Below, piece after piece: positions 1-11,647 of a stretch of DNA of 64,000 bases. Numbering within the stretch: position 1 is the first letter of the stretch; each line of letters starts with the position of its first letter. The stretch comes from Himantopus leucocephalus (lineage: Eukaryota; Chordata; Aves; Charadriiformes; Recurvirostridae), in the NCBI GenBank assembly GCA_003993805.1, contig RSEF01000003.1, positions 83,349,133 through 83,413,132 of the forward strand, in the 5' to 3' direction. The notes beneath the pieces were generated by a model. It was given only the letters and a program-made list of their open reading frames with translations, was not told the DNA's origin and did not search any database. The position numbers and the translations under genes were made by a program.

Positions 1-3000
1 TTCTCTGTCACACTGTGGAAAGTAACCTACAAAACAAAGATGTTAAGTTCCCTAGAAATGTACGTAGTTTCTTAACAGAAACTGCACCTTTCACTCTGTC
101 CTTAGTGTTACCCCCACACCAGTAAAGCAGGACCAGGCAGGAGCAGATTTTATGTCACGAGTAATAACTGTTTCTGCTGAATTCAACGGTAAAATTCTTT
201 TGTACAGGGATTTTCTCCTTAAGGTAGTATACAGCATCCATATTTGTCATGGGCACTAGGAGTTCATGAGGACATTTTCTGTGTAGCTGGATGGGCACAG
301 TGCATTTCCTGGAGCACTGCAATTCTGTGCCCATTGAGTGGGCTGCTGGAAGTGGGAGCTCTTCCAGCCTGTTGCCGGTCTCCAGATTACCCTTGCTTTT
401 TTTCACACCTTTCAGTAGCTGATTCATTGAGGAATGGGTCCTGCCAGTTCCTACTAGTTAGCACAGCATCCAGGCAGGCATCCTGTGGAAAGATCTCTCT
501 CATCTCTGTAACAAGACACCTTTTGTCATGATGTAGTTTTTATTTTAATGTATGCTAAATAATGCAGGAATTTGGGATAAATCTCTCCACGTCCAGCTCA
601 GCTGCATGGATTAACTTTCAACAACTTTTGAATATCATATTTAAATGTCATCAGGGAAAACAATCTGATGATATGTAATTTACAGACAGATTTTAAAGTT
701 TTAGGTTTATGATTGAGCTTCTAACTTTCTTTTAATATCAAAACTACACTTGCCACTTCTAATGTGCCTCTGCACCTGCTTTTTTTCTTTTTTTTCTTGA
801 TTTGCATTATTACACAGTCGAAGTCTTTTATAGGAGGTACTCCAATAAGTGTTAATCCCTGTAAATCCTCCATTTCACCCACCCACACACTTAGGGCCCA
901 ATTTGCTCTGGTTTCATGCATCGTTTGTTCTTAAAATCTGCAGAAGTTACACTAAAATGCTTAATGCAGCAAAATCTGCAAAGCGTAGAGTCTTACTCAT
1001 TATGGTACATTCACTCTATGCAATTGTTTTATCTTTAATTAAGCACTTTCAAAAAAGCAAGATTTCTTTACCCTCCAAAGGAAAAGGGTGTTTTTTAGTC
1101 TTAATTAATTAAATAAAACATCCTAGTTAGAAAGCAGTCTAATATTTTAAAATAGGCAAATGCAACATAACTCTTGCTACATGGGGATTGTCATCCAGTA
1201 TATATTATTTTTCCCAGTCCAAACCCAGAACTTTAAAAATGTATTGTTTATTTGAAAATATTTTTAAAACTATTTGCAATCAATATTTTTAATGTAGATG
1301 TCGCTAAGTAAGACCCTAGCCTTAGTTCTGACTGCATAGACAGTGTTATTAAAAAAGCTGAATCTAATACAGTGGCTCTTGAAGCTGTAGAAATAGAAAA
1401 GACACAAAGCTTTAACCAAGTTGAAATAGAATTTTCAGCTGTGAAACTTATAATAATGCAAGACTTATGGAAACTCATAAAAAGGACCCAGAATTTTTCC
1501 TTAGTGCCTTATGTAACAGTTGTTAACAAAATCTCCCATTGTAGAACACCATCGCATTTGACCGTGACACTTTGACATGGTTCCTGTGATAGTCCATGTT
1601 GATTAACGTGAATATGATACATCAAAGTACAAGCTTTATTAAATAAATATGTAAGTATATTCTTTTTCAAAAATAAATGACAGTACCAGAAAATGTCAGG
1701 TGTATTAAACAACATTTTCCATTCTGGACCCTTCAGTCTATGAAGATAAAGTCATTTTGCAGAGAAAAGTGGGTCACAGACTGATGGGAGAAGTACCAAA
1801 ATGTTGAAATACCTACACACTGTTCTCTCTGTTCCTGCTTATATTTTGTACGATTACATTCCTCACTGTCCATCTATCTTTACCCCATATTAAGGCCAGG
1901 TGTCTGCCCTCAGAAAGAATACAGAATTTTGAACCACTGTTCTCCAAATTTTCTGATGCAAAAGCAAAAAAAAAAGTCATTAATATAAAGAAAAGGCCTT
2001 TTCATTATTAGCACCTAATTGAAACGACTCTCTAGAGCATTACATTAAAGACAATTTAGGTCAGGTCTGCATTTACCAATGCGGATCTTATTTTCAGCGT
2101 TGTACCATACCCATGCTGAAATTCATATTCAGTGTTCTGGCTTTCCGTTATTTGAACAAACTAGCCCTTTTTATTTGTACAGTTTAATTTAATGATAGCA
2201 TGTCCATTACTTATTATCATAGGCTATTTGTCATATTCTAGTAGAACATAATAACAGACTTCTTAAGTGGAGGTTATGCTAGGCATTCAGACTGTTTCAG
2301 AGGTTGTATAATCATTTTCTCTTTCCTTGATGGCTATGCTTAGTTTTATGGCCCGAAAATGTGTTTTAATTCTATTTTACTTTCTAGGGTGGGATAGTAA
2401 AGCTGGAGATGTAGGCAAAGTTTTATATATATAAAATTAAACAGAAGCTTTTGCTTTATGCTGGTTTTAATAAGAGGCTAGAGAAAAAAATAATTTCATT
2501 TGAGGCACCATGGGGAATTCTGCCTTAACTTAAAGCATTTTTTAGTGGTAGAATTGATTTTTTTTTAGGTTGGGAAAGAGAAATGTATATTTCAAAGTAG
2601 AAGAAGGAGCTGAAGGTCAAGGGGTAAACTGTTTGATGCAGCACATCTGAAGTTGAAAGTCATCGGCATGATCTGCTTCACAGAGTGGAGGGAATGGGGA
2701 ACTAAGGCAGAGCCCACTGTAAGAGGGATGGTTTCAGATACCGGCTGCCTAAATGTTACCTAAGAATTTTTTTCTGCTTGGTGTATTTTGTGTGCCTGAA
2801 AAACATTTAAACGTTAAGTTCTTCATTTTAGAGGTCCTGCCACATGCTAAGAAGTACAATACCTGTGAATTTTCTTGGCCTAGGACATAAAGGATTACCT
2901 GTAAGCAGGAGCTCCCTGGTTAGGATCCTGACTCTCTCTCTAGCATGCTTACAGGGTTAAAAAGGCTAGAGCAATGTGAAGGAAGCATAGTATTTTTTAT

Positions 3001-3282
3001 TTTCCTGGGGTGGCCTTCCTTAGGACTGTCAGGAACTTTTGTCTTTTGACAAGATTTCTTGTACTTCCTATTATAGGGAACAGGACCAGGACAGAGACTC
3101 AACAGGTATCCCAGGCCCCTGTAGACCACTCCAAGGAAGGTGCCATAAGTGAGTTTAAGGATGCCTCTCTGTAGCCCAGGACCATGGGTAAAGTTACCAA
3201 TAGGTATTTGAAGATTCTAATTTTGTGTATATTAAACTCTACCTTTCATTTGAGCTCAGTGTATTGGGTTGGTGTTCTTTTC

Positions 3283-3330
3283 AATAAATAATAATAATAA
3301 TTATTGTTGTTAATAATAATAATAATAATT
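3283..3330. repeat. (AAT)n microsatellite, interrupted
   Basis: Runs of AAT/ATA units flank a short TTATTGTTGTT interruption. Such repeats often grow from the A-rich tail of an old retroelement, but no element body is recognisable upstream. Confidence 0.85.
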
Positions 3331-5017
3331 AGCAGTGTCACAAATTTATTTACTGAGATAATTAAGGCCATGATTTGTCAAAAGCTATAATTTTCTAATC
3401 TTGTAAGTGTTATTGCATTCATCCACCCATAGGAAGATTACTGATGAAATCCCAGATATTAATCTTTCTTGCTTTACATAATGAACACAGAAGTTTCCTC
3501 CCATCACTTTTAATTCTTTGACAATGATAACACTTCCTCAACTGTCAAGCAAGAAGCCTTTTCAGACAGTGCATCATATGCAAGAAAACTTCAAGAGAAC
3601 TAAGCTGTATTTTTATGGCAGAGAGTCAATAAAAATAATTATTGTCAGTACTGTTGAAGTACTTGAAGGAATACACCAGCATGCTTGTGACAAAGGAGGA
3701 CTAGGTTTTCTGCTTCTAAAACAAGCAGACAGCAAGCAATAGTTTTAAGAATTCAGCTGTATTCATTATTAATTTATTCCTGGAAGAAAATATGGGTATT
3801 TATAGGTGAAATATAGGAATTACGTAGCTGAATGACATTTAGATAAATAACAATTCAATGAAAATTGAATCAAAAAATGAATGAAAAAGAAATCACCTTA
3901 AGACTTTGTCCTGTCTTTCAAAAATTATCTTGATCATCAGCTGCAAAAATCTACTATTGAGGCATGCCTCTGGAACACACTCAGGGTATTTTTTAAGATC
4001 TTAGCAGACCAGACATTCATTAAAAGTATGATCAAGTGCAACTTGCTGTTTAATACAGGTCATAGAACTTACATAGAAATTACTGAGTCCCTTAATACCA
4101 TGCTGAATATATAACTTTCAAGTTGACAAGGGCCAATTTATCTCTCCCAGCTTTAGCAATCCAAATTCAAGGTTGAATTTTAACCTAGGATTCTTTTCTC
4201 CTCCCCATTTTCTCATATGTATATATTATAATGACATAAATTACACTCCCTAAATTAATATTTCTCCCCCATATGCTAAAGATGGAGCCTACATTGCCTA
4301 CTTGGACTAGCAGTATGGTTAGATGTCCTAGTGACATGGAATTCATCATTTTTTCAGATCAATTATTCTGCTGGTTCAACTGCTATATGCTTGTTACGGT
4401 CACCTTAAAAATGTTTCTCTTCTCACTTTTTAAGCTGCATTTTCAAGTTCTTTGTTATTACTGTACCTTTTTTTTACTAGATTTAGGAGCCACCGACTGC
4501 GAAAAAATAAGTCAGAGAAGCTATGCCTCATCTCCATAACATCTGTTTGATCAAACAAAATGGACTGAACTTCATTAATCTCTCATTATAATGCATCTTT
4601 TTTCACTTTCCAAATCAATCTTGAATGTCTTTGTCTATCCTTTTCAATTTGTCTTAAGCATTTTAAAATATGGACATCAGAAACGGGCATATCGTCCCAT
4701 TAACAGCCTTCCTCTGTCATCCTGGAAAATTGGCTAGGAGCAATAAAAAGCATGGAACATTCCATCATACCCTCCCAAGTCTCCTCCTGCCTGGCTGCTG
4801 TGTAACGTCTCTCGTGGACAGACTGAAGACTGCTTTTGAGCAACCAGGCAGTGATAACTTGGCAGAAGACCAGTCCTCATCATTACTTCTGCACATGCTC
4901 CTGAGGACATACCCTGGGCACACCAGAACCTGGACCTAGCCCAGGCTTGTCCTCAGCAGACAATGTAGACATGTATACTTATGCCATACTCTCCTCTGCT
5001 CCTAAGGATAGTTTTCT

Positions 5018-5044
5018 NCCCCCCCCCCCCCCCCCCCCCCCCCC
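5018..5044. repeat. Single N followed by C26 homopolymer
   Basis: One N at 5018 is followed directly by 26 cytosines. The tract length is not trustworthy, because homopolymers this long are poorly resolved by short-read sequencing. A second such C tract and two G tracts occur elsewhere in the window. Confidence 0.9.
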
Positions 5045-5547
5045 GCCTCCCTTATGATCATTCTGATTTCCTCACTCATCTTGATAATTTCTCTTTAATA
5101 AAGTGCATAATGGTGCCCTTGATACTGCGGTTACACCTTGTCCTCACTGGACTGAGATTATTTTAGGTCTGGAGATTAGTCATTCATTTCCTGCAACCAG
5201 CTGTACCATTGATCACCCAAGGTTTATATCAACACACAAAAAATCAATGCGCCCTGAGCCATTACCTAAACAAGTTCCCTTTTAGTCATCAGTTTGAGAT
5301 GCACATCTCATTTTTATATTGGTCCTGCAGACAGAAGGATCACAGCATTGTTTCTGCATATGTCTGTACAATCCGAACGACCATTAGAGAAGATAGCAGA
5401 CAAGGCTATCAGATGACCATATTTACAATCAGTATACCATATTTACATATCAGCAAATCTTAAGTGAATCTACATTCCTCTTAAGACAGAAAATGAGATT
5501 TCCTTACATGTTAATAATGTTTTTCTGCAATATAGTGAAAACTTTCC

Positions 5548-5998
5548 CAGAATCACAGCATCACTGAGGTAGGAAGGGATGTCTGGAGACCTCCTAATCT
5601 AACTCCTGCTCAGAGCAGTGTCAGCTAGCACAGGCTGCTCAAGGCTGTGTCCAGTCAGGTTTGAGTATCTCCAAAGACTGAGATGCCACAACTTCCCTGG
5701 TGTAACAGTTAGCATAAATTAGGCCTAGTTGACAACACTGATAACATATCAACATTAGTCTCCACACTGTCTTTTGGTCCCAACCTGCAAAGCCTGGCCA
5801 AGCTGTTCCACTGTTCAACCACCCTCACAGGAACAAAGTCTTCTTCCAACGCTTAAATGATTATTTTATATATTTTTTTAATGAATGTTTCAATTTGTGC
5901 CCATTGCCTCTTGTCCTGTCACTGGGCACCACTAAGAAGAGTCTGGCTATTTATTTTTCCTCCTCACTGCCAGGAGGGAGACTGATAAGATACCTCAC
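5548..5998 (-). mobile_element. CR1 LINE 3' end, with an internal insert
   Basis: Read on the minus strand, this is the end of CR1 ORF2 plus the 3' region. On the plus strand it runs from AGAATCACAGCATCACTGAG, through the recognisable block around 5570-5700, to GCCTCTTGTCCTGTCACTGG and on to about 5998. Stops break the frame. Compared with the usual CR1 layout, the line from TTCCCTGG to CTGTTCCACTG is broken by about 97 extra bases at 5701-5797, flanked by CCTGG on both sides. The copy is 5' truncated, as most CR1 copies are, and cannot move. The family call rests on remembered consensus, not on an alignment. Confidence 0.85.
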
Positions 5999-8900
5999 TA
6001 TTTTGTCAAATGCTGTCATCACACTTTGATTTAAAAACTAAAATACACAATGATACCGGCTTCTAAATCCCTCACATTATAGAAAACAATCAGACCGGTT
6101 TACAGTTCTGGAGAGCTAAAGGTCTTCTCCGGCTCACTGTAGCTTTTAGCATGACCTCTTCAAAGACTTTTTAAAAGTCAAATAAATTAAGGCATTTAAT
6201 TAACATTTATACATCCCTGATAGATTATAATAACTAAACATTTGCTCCTTATAACATCACGACCTTCACTGTATTGTTCTTCATTACTCAAATAAGAAAA
6301 AAGCATCAGATAAGCTTGCTTTCTTTTTTTTCTTCTTCCCTCCGCCCTTGTCTCTCTGCATTGAAAAAGCTTAGAACTTCACAGTAGCATCCAGTACCAC
6401 ATCACAACTGCAGGTGTCATTGCCATCATCCTGCTCCTCTGCTGACACCTACACAGTTACCCAGATGTTGCAGGATCCAAAGTCTCTGTGAACCTCAGCT
6501 GCAACTTCACACTGTTTTGTGCAGCATGGTTCAGTCACCAGGTAAAACGATGTCTCCTGCTTTTTTTTTACACTTTTCACATTTTCAAAGCATTTCCTTT
6601 GAGGAGGCACTTTCAGAGAAAAGAGAAGGAAATTTTAATTACCGCTCTCCAGGGTGACTGATCCCCCTTGCATTTCTTGGATCTTGTTAACATCTTGCTC
6701 TTCCTCATCAGTTCTGACCTCCTCTTTCATTTGCCTGTTTTTAAGAGGCAGGCTTTTCCTTCTGCTTTATCCCATTGGTATGTAAAAGCTGCCACGTGCA
6801 TCCACCACTGACAAAAGCCATTGCCCAAATGCTGATCACAAAATGTGGCTGGGTGCAACTTGGAGGAGGAAGAGGAGGGTGCTCTTTGTTATTGCCACCA
6901 GTGGTCCAGATGCCGAGTGCATTATTGCACTTGAAAGGCTTGATAGTTCCTCCAACCTGACTTGAGGGAATGCCTGGAGGGATTATTCCTCGGTCTATGA
7001 AAGAAAGCTGCTGCCCCCAAACAAAGAAGTGAAGGAGACCACATCATAATGGACAGTGTTACATCAAAATATCTTTTCTTTGATATGTCACAGAACAAGC
7101 TCACTCAGGTATCAGGATAAGGTCCCCTGCTGCACCCAGCTGAGAAGCAGATCCATCAAAGCAGCTCCAGAGTGGACATGGAGACAGAATTCACATAATG
7201 GAGGAGGACACTTACAGAAAAAGACAACTTTTTCTGCTTATCTTTCCCTGCCTTTTTTCCCTGTAAGCCTTTTCCTGAATCTTTAAAGAGGGTCAAACCC
7301 TTGCATTAGAACTAGGAAATAAGAATTACAATCCTAGAACGTCCCTATCTCAATTGCTAGGGGGTGAGAATTTCTCCAAAACTTCTGAAGATGTCACTGT
7401 GGAGCCCATTGCTTCATCTTCAAGAAAATCCAGTTGTTAAAACTGGCTGGAGTGTAGCTCTGGAGAGGACACTGCTTCTGCTATTGTTTATCTCATGAGG
7501 TCCTTAACTGGGGAAGACTTAAAGATGGTCTTGTGTTCTTTGCACCTGTTCTCTCCATTGAAACATAGTTTGCCTCAGTGGCTGTTGGAAAGAACTCTTC
7601 TGTAACAATCTAATGTGTTAAAGAACCCTTATGTGACAATTAATGTCATATTTAGGCAAGCTGAGGTGCTGGGTTGGACTTGCTGTTCAGGAGGGACAAA
7701 GGGTATGCAACTTCTTACCCAAATCACAGGGCTTTGATGACATCCTCAACACTCACTTTTGCTCTCTTCCTAAATCCTCTTATAAAGGGAATGAGAAGTC
7801 CTGGACCAGCTCCTGAAATTCTCCCCATTTCTTCCATCTACCTGCTCTGGCAAGCAGCTGGGTCTGAAATCTGTCAGGAATCCCCTCTGAACAGCTCACT
7901 ATTGCTCCTAGAACATGAGGCTTAGAAAAACAGGAGATGAGGCAGAAGTGCCCCAGGCTGAAGGCTATGAAGACACTCAAGAGAAGCAAGTAGAGGATGA
8001 CATTTTTATAGACCTGCTTTAGTCTGCAGACTCCTCAGCATCCACAGTGCCCAGGGAGCTGTGCTGTTCACCAGAGAAAACTCTACTCCAGGTGGCTGTG
8101 CAAAAAAGGGGGATCATGACTTCATCCTCTGGTTCACCAAAACCTTTTTCAAGTGTCCAGAGAGGTGGCACATGTTTCTGTACCAGCAATTCTAGGACTG
8201 CCTTTATATCTCTTAATAAATCTGTGAAGAATTTTTCATTTTTCAATATTTCTGGAATAAGTAGTAGCACCTCTCTCATTGACAAAGATCCCAATCCACT
8301 GGTAAGACACATAAGAGCAGTGTTGCCACTTACTGTGGAGTCAGTCTCTGAAGGACCCAGCTGCCTGGGGTAGCAAGAGAACCCTCCATCATGTTCTTGC
8401 AAAGACTTGTACAGACCCTGATAACAAACTTAATTTCAGGTATCTATCACCCCAAAAATATCTGCCGGGGTGACAACCCTGATCTATCTGAAAAAAACCC
8501 TCTATCACTGCTGACCCATGGATCCTTATTAATGTCTCCAGTCAAACACTGCATAACACTTCAGCAGGCTCTAAAACACCTTGCTGCTTTATCTCCATTA
8601 CCGAAACATGCTTGGGAACATATTCATGGTCAGTTTGCTCCATTTTATCACTCTTTTTTCTTGTCCTAATGCAAAACAGTCAGAAGAGAAGGTAAGGAAT
8701 CCACAGGGATTGGCGTGTCTAAGCTTACAGCTCATTGAGGGCATAAACTAGAAAATCGTCCATGGGCTGATGTGCCCATGTTTAGTAGCCCCTGAAGGAG
8801 TTCACACTAAATGCTGCAATTGTGAATTTCCTGCACCTTCTATTTTCCCTTATGGATTCTACTTCCTGGCTAGAAGATAGTTCTTATGGTACACATTCTC

Positions 8901-9935
8901 AAACAAACTGCTGGTGATCCACCTGGCATACCACACACCCCTTTTTGGCAGGAAAATGGAGAGAAAGCATTATCAGAATATGTAAGGGTTTATCAAAATA
9001 TCTCACTCATATGTTACAGGGAAAATAAGAGTTGATTTGAAGGAGCTTTTCTGTCCCTCAGTAATGGATCTGGTTCATTTGTGATGACGATTTGTGTTTT
9101 CTCTACTTTGCTTTCTATAGTATGTTCCCAAGATACAGGGCTGCTACACATAAACTGTAAATAAATACCTGAAAAAAAACCCTCAGTATAATTACAATAA
9201 ATAGTCTTAAATACTTCCCGTCCAGTTTCAGTATAACAGCTTATCTTGCTGCTAACTCTGTTCATGAAAGATTTCAAGACAGGGTAAAATTAGTATTCTG
9301 ATATAAGGAAATGACCAAAAATGACCATTCCCAAGTATAATTTTAAATCATAGTTTATCAAAATAATTGAGACAAAATAATGCTTTGATCGTATCTACAC
9401 TGACTGTAAATAAACTGTGAAATAAGTTTCTAAAAAGTGTAGGGTTTATTTGGTCATTTGTTTTGGGGTTTTTTCCCCACAGGTCCTTTTAAAAATATTT
9501 TGGCATTGTATGTAAGTGATGAATCATGGGGTTTCCATGGTAGCCAAATACACTGAGTACCACATCAGTTGTCTCTGAACTTCAAATGCATTTTAAACCC
9601 TATTCAGCCATCCTCTTTAAAATACTGGCTGCCTGATCCATATCCCCTCTCTGGTTTAAGAACATGTTGTAGCCAGTGATAGAGATTATTAAGAAATAAA
9701 GAAAGCATGCCATATTCTATTTTGTTTTGTCACATATATATTTTTTTTAATGGTGTTTCTTTCCTACTTCCAGAAGAAACATGAAAGAGCCAGAAAGTTT
9801 GGCAAGAAAGCCATGATTTCTAGTGACTGTGACTACTGGAATATCTGTGATAACTGAATATCTGTGACAGTTAGATACTGTCTGTGCTTTTGCTCTACCT
9901 GCTGTTGAATATGTTTGTAAATAACCTTAAAAAGG
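5999..9935. other. No gene recognised; unassigned moderate-GC sequence
   Basis: The part from about 6.4 to 8.6 kb is somewhat richer in GC than the rest of the first 10 kb, but I recognise no element or exon in it. A minus-strand frame at 8019-8417 stays open for about 130 codons; one frame of that length is expected by chance in a window this size. A 7-bp inverted repeat with a 6-base loop lies at 8761-8780. Confidence 0.5.
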
Positions 9936-10850
9936 TGAGGAAGAAGTGAGCAGTAAGCTGACAAAATTTGTTGATGACAGGAAGTTTTTCAAGATAGTAT
10001 CTCATGTAGAATTGCAAAAATACTTTAAAAACTGAGCGACTGGGAAGTAAAATGTCAAATTAAATTGAGCGTTGATAAGTGTAAAGTGATGCACTTTCCC
10101 ACAGGTGGGAAGGAAAACATTAATAATTTCACATGCAAAATGGTGAGCAGATTAACATTTGCCCCAAGACCTTAGGGAATGTTCAATGAAAGCATCAGCT
10201 TTGCACTCAGTAGTGGTCAAAAAAGCAAATAAAAAGTTAGGGATGGTAATGAAAGAGAGAACATGAAAGATAACAGGACTATTCTGCCAGATAAATCCAC
10301 GGTCCATCTATATCATGGGTATAGCTCTCGTGACTTGATGTCAAAATAAATACCTCTGCAAAGAATTCAGTGAAGGGCACCAAGGAATAATTAAACTAAG
10401 AGTTCTCATTCTGCAGAAGAGACAGCTAAGAAATATTGTAATAGAGATTCACAAATGCATGGGGCATGGAGAGGTTGAGAGATTTATTGTTTATTTATTG
10501 TGTGTTTTGTATCACATGAATGAGGGAGCATCAACAACCCAGGTTCAAAACAAGCTCCAAAAGGATGTTTGCCATGCTGCTGTATAGCAGAGCTTTTGAA
10601 CTCCCTGTCAAAGGATGCTGTGGACTTCACTGGATTCAGGGAGAGATCTTCATGTGGAAGAAATCCACTAAGGGTTACTAAATATGGAAAATAATATATA
10701 CATCTAGCTTTGGAAGTCCCAGTACTCAAACAGCAGTCTGGAATAATATAAAAGAAAAGAATCATATCTGCTTACCTTGGTCTTAAAGTTCTCCTAGTGT
10801 TTGCTTATGGTCATCATTATCTGTTCTTATGTTCCTGTGTTCTTAATCAT
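9936..10850 (+). mobile_element. Old CR1/L3-like LINE: reverse transcriptase end, ORF2 C-terminus and 3' UTR
   Basis: This is a diverged sauropsid CR1-type element in plus orientation. The reverse transcriptase F-x-D-D box is visible as Phe-Val-Asp-Asp, with the two Asp codons at 9973-9978. It is followed by a VDKCKVMHF-like stretch near 10073-10099 and by a block around 10360-10400 matching the ORF2 segment before the C-terminus. The 3' UTR follows, and the copy ends in GTTCTTATGTTC-type repeats at about 10825-10845, so it seems to run to its natural 3' end. Many stops and frameshifts make it a fossil. The 5' limit is approximate. Confidence 0.8.
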
Positions 10851-11625
10851 GACTGATGTAACCCATGACTGAAACAACTTTAAATACCAGAAGCATACGA
10901 GCTATTATAAATAGGACTCAGAGAAGCTGTTGAAGTGCTGTTGAGAAGCAACACAAGGTTACAATAGTAAATGGCATAGGACACTACTGTAAAGTTAGAC
11001 CTGAAGTTATTTTAAGAGAACCAGTCTCTTAATAATTATTACAACTGTTCTATTGTCAGGCTCTGTCAGGGCTCTTTTGACCCTAAATGAAGATTTGGCC
11101 CAAGTTTGTTTGTGGTTGGAATGTAACTTATTTCTATAATAAGTAGTTGGAAATGGTACAGTACTGTAGGATCTGGTCTGATCAACCAATTTTAAGTTAA
11201 TCAGAAATTATTTCTGAATGCAGTTTAAGAATTTATGAGAATATGTTGATCTTTTGACAACTTTTTATCCGTTTCATGTTTGCATTTTGCAACAAGGATT
11301 GATCAAACCAGAAGAATTATATTTTTATGTGTAGAGAATAAAGCTTTAATAATTCAACATCTACTTTTAAAGAAATGAAATGTACTATGATACCTGATCT
11401 GGGGTAAAATTGAATTAAATGTTCTTTATCTGTTTCAGAAGGGTAATGTATCAGTCCTAGCAATCAAATGATCAGCAGAAATTAAGATTAATGCATTTGA
11501 CATCCTGCAGCCCTTCTAACTAGCCCCCACCACACCAAATGCAACTTATAAGGTTCTCTAATTCATGAGGAATAGGGCAGCATTGGAAAGAGGTGTTCCT
11601 CATTTATGTCAGTAATCACCTTTTC

Positions 11626-11647
11626 NTTTTTTTTTTTTTTTTTTTTT
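11626..11647. repeat. Single N followed by T21 homopolymer
   Basis: The N at 11626 sits directly before 21 thymines. No retroelement body is visible on either side, so I cannot call it a poly(A) tail. Confidence 0.9.

Larger units (their letters stand above)
1..5547. other. Gene-free AT-rich stretch
   Basis: I see no gene, RNA or recognisable transposon here. Open frames are short, lack splice-site or start-site context, and none resembles a known protein. The only definite structures are an AAT microsatellite near 3.3 kb and a C26 run at 5.02 kb. The block at 230-520 is less AT-rich than its surroundings, but I could not assign it. Confidence 0.6.

Noticed and set aside
8019..8417. Minus-strand open frame of about 130 codons, preceded by a TTATCAG acceptor-like site
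   Set aside because: The protein (LLLIPEILKNEKFF, EEVMIPLF-like segments) has a plausible look but matches no family I know. About one stop-free run of this length is expected by chance in 64 kb of AT-rich DNA. No donor, neighbouring exon or conservation evidence.
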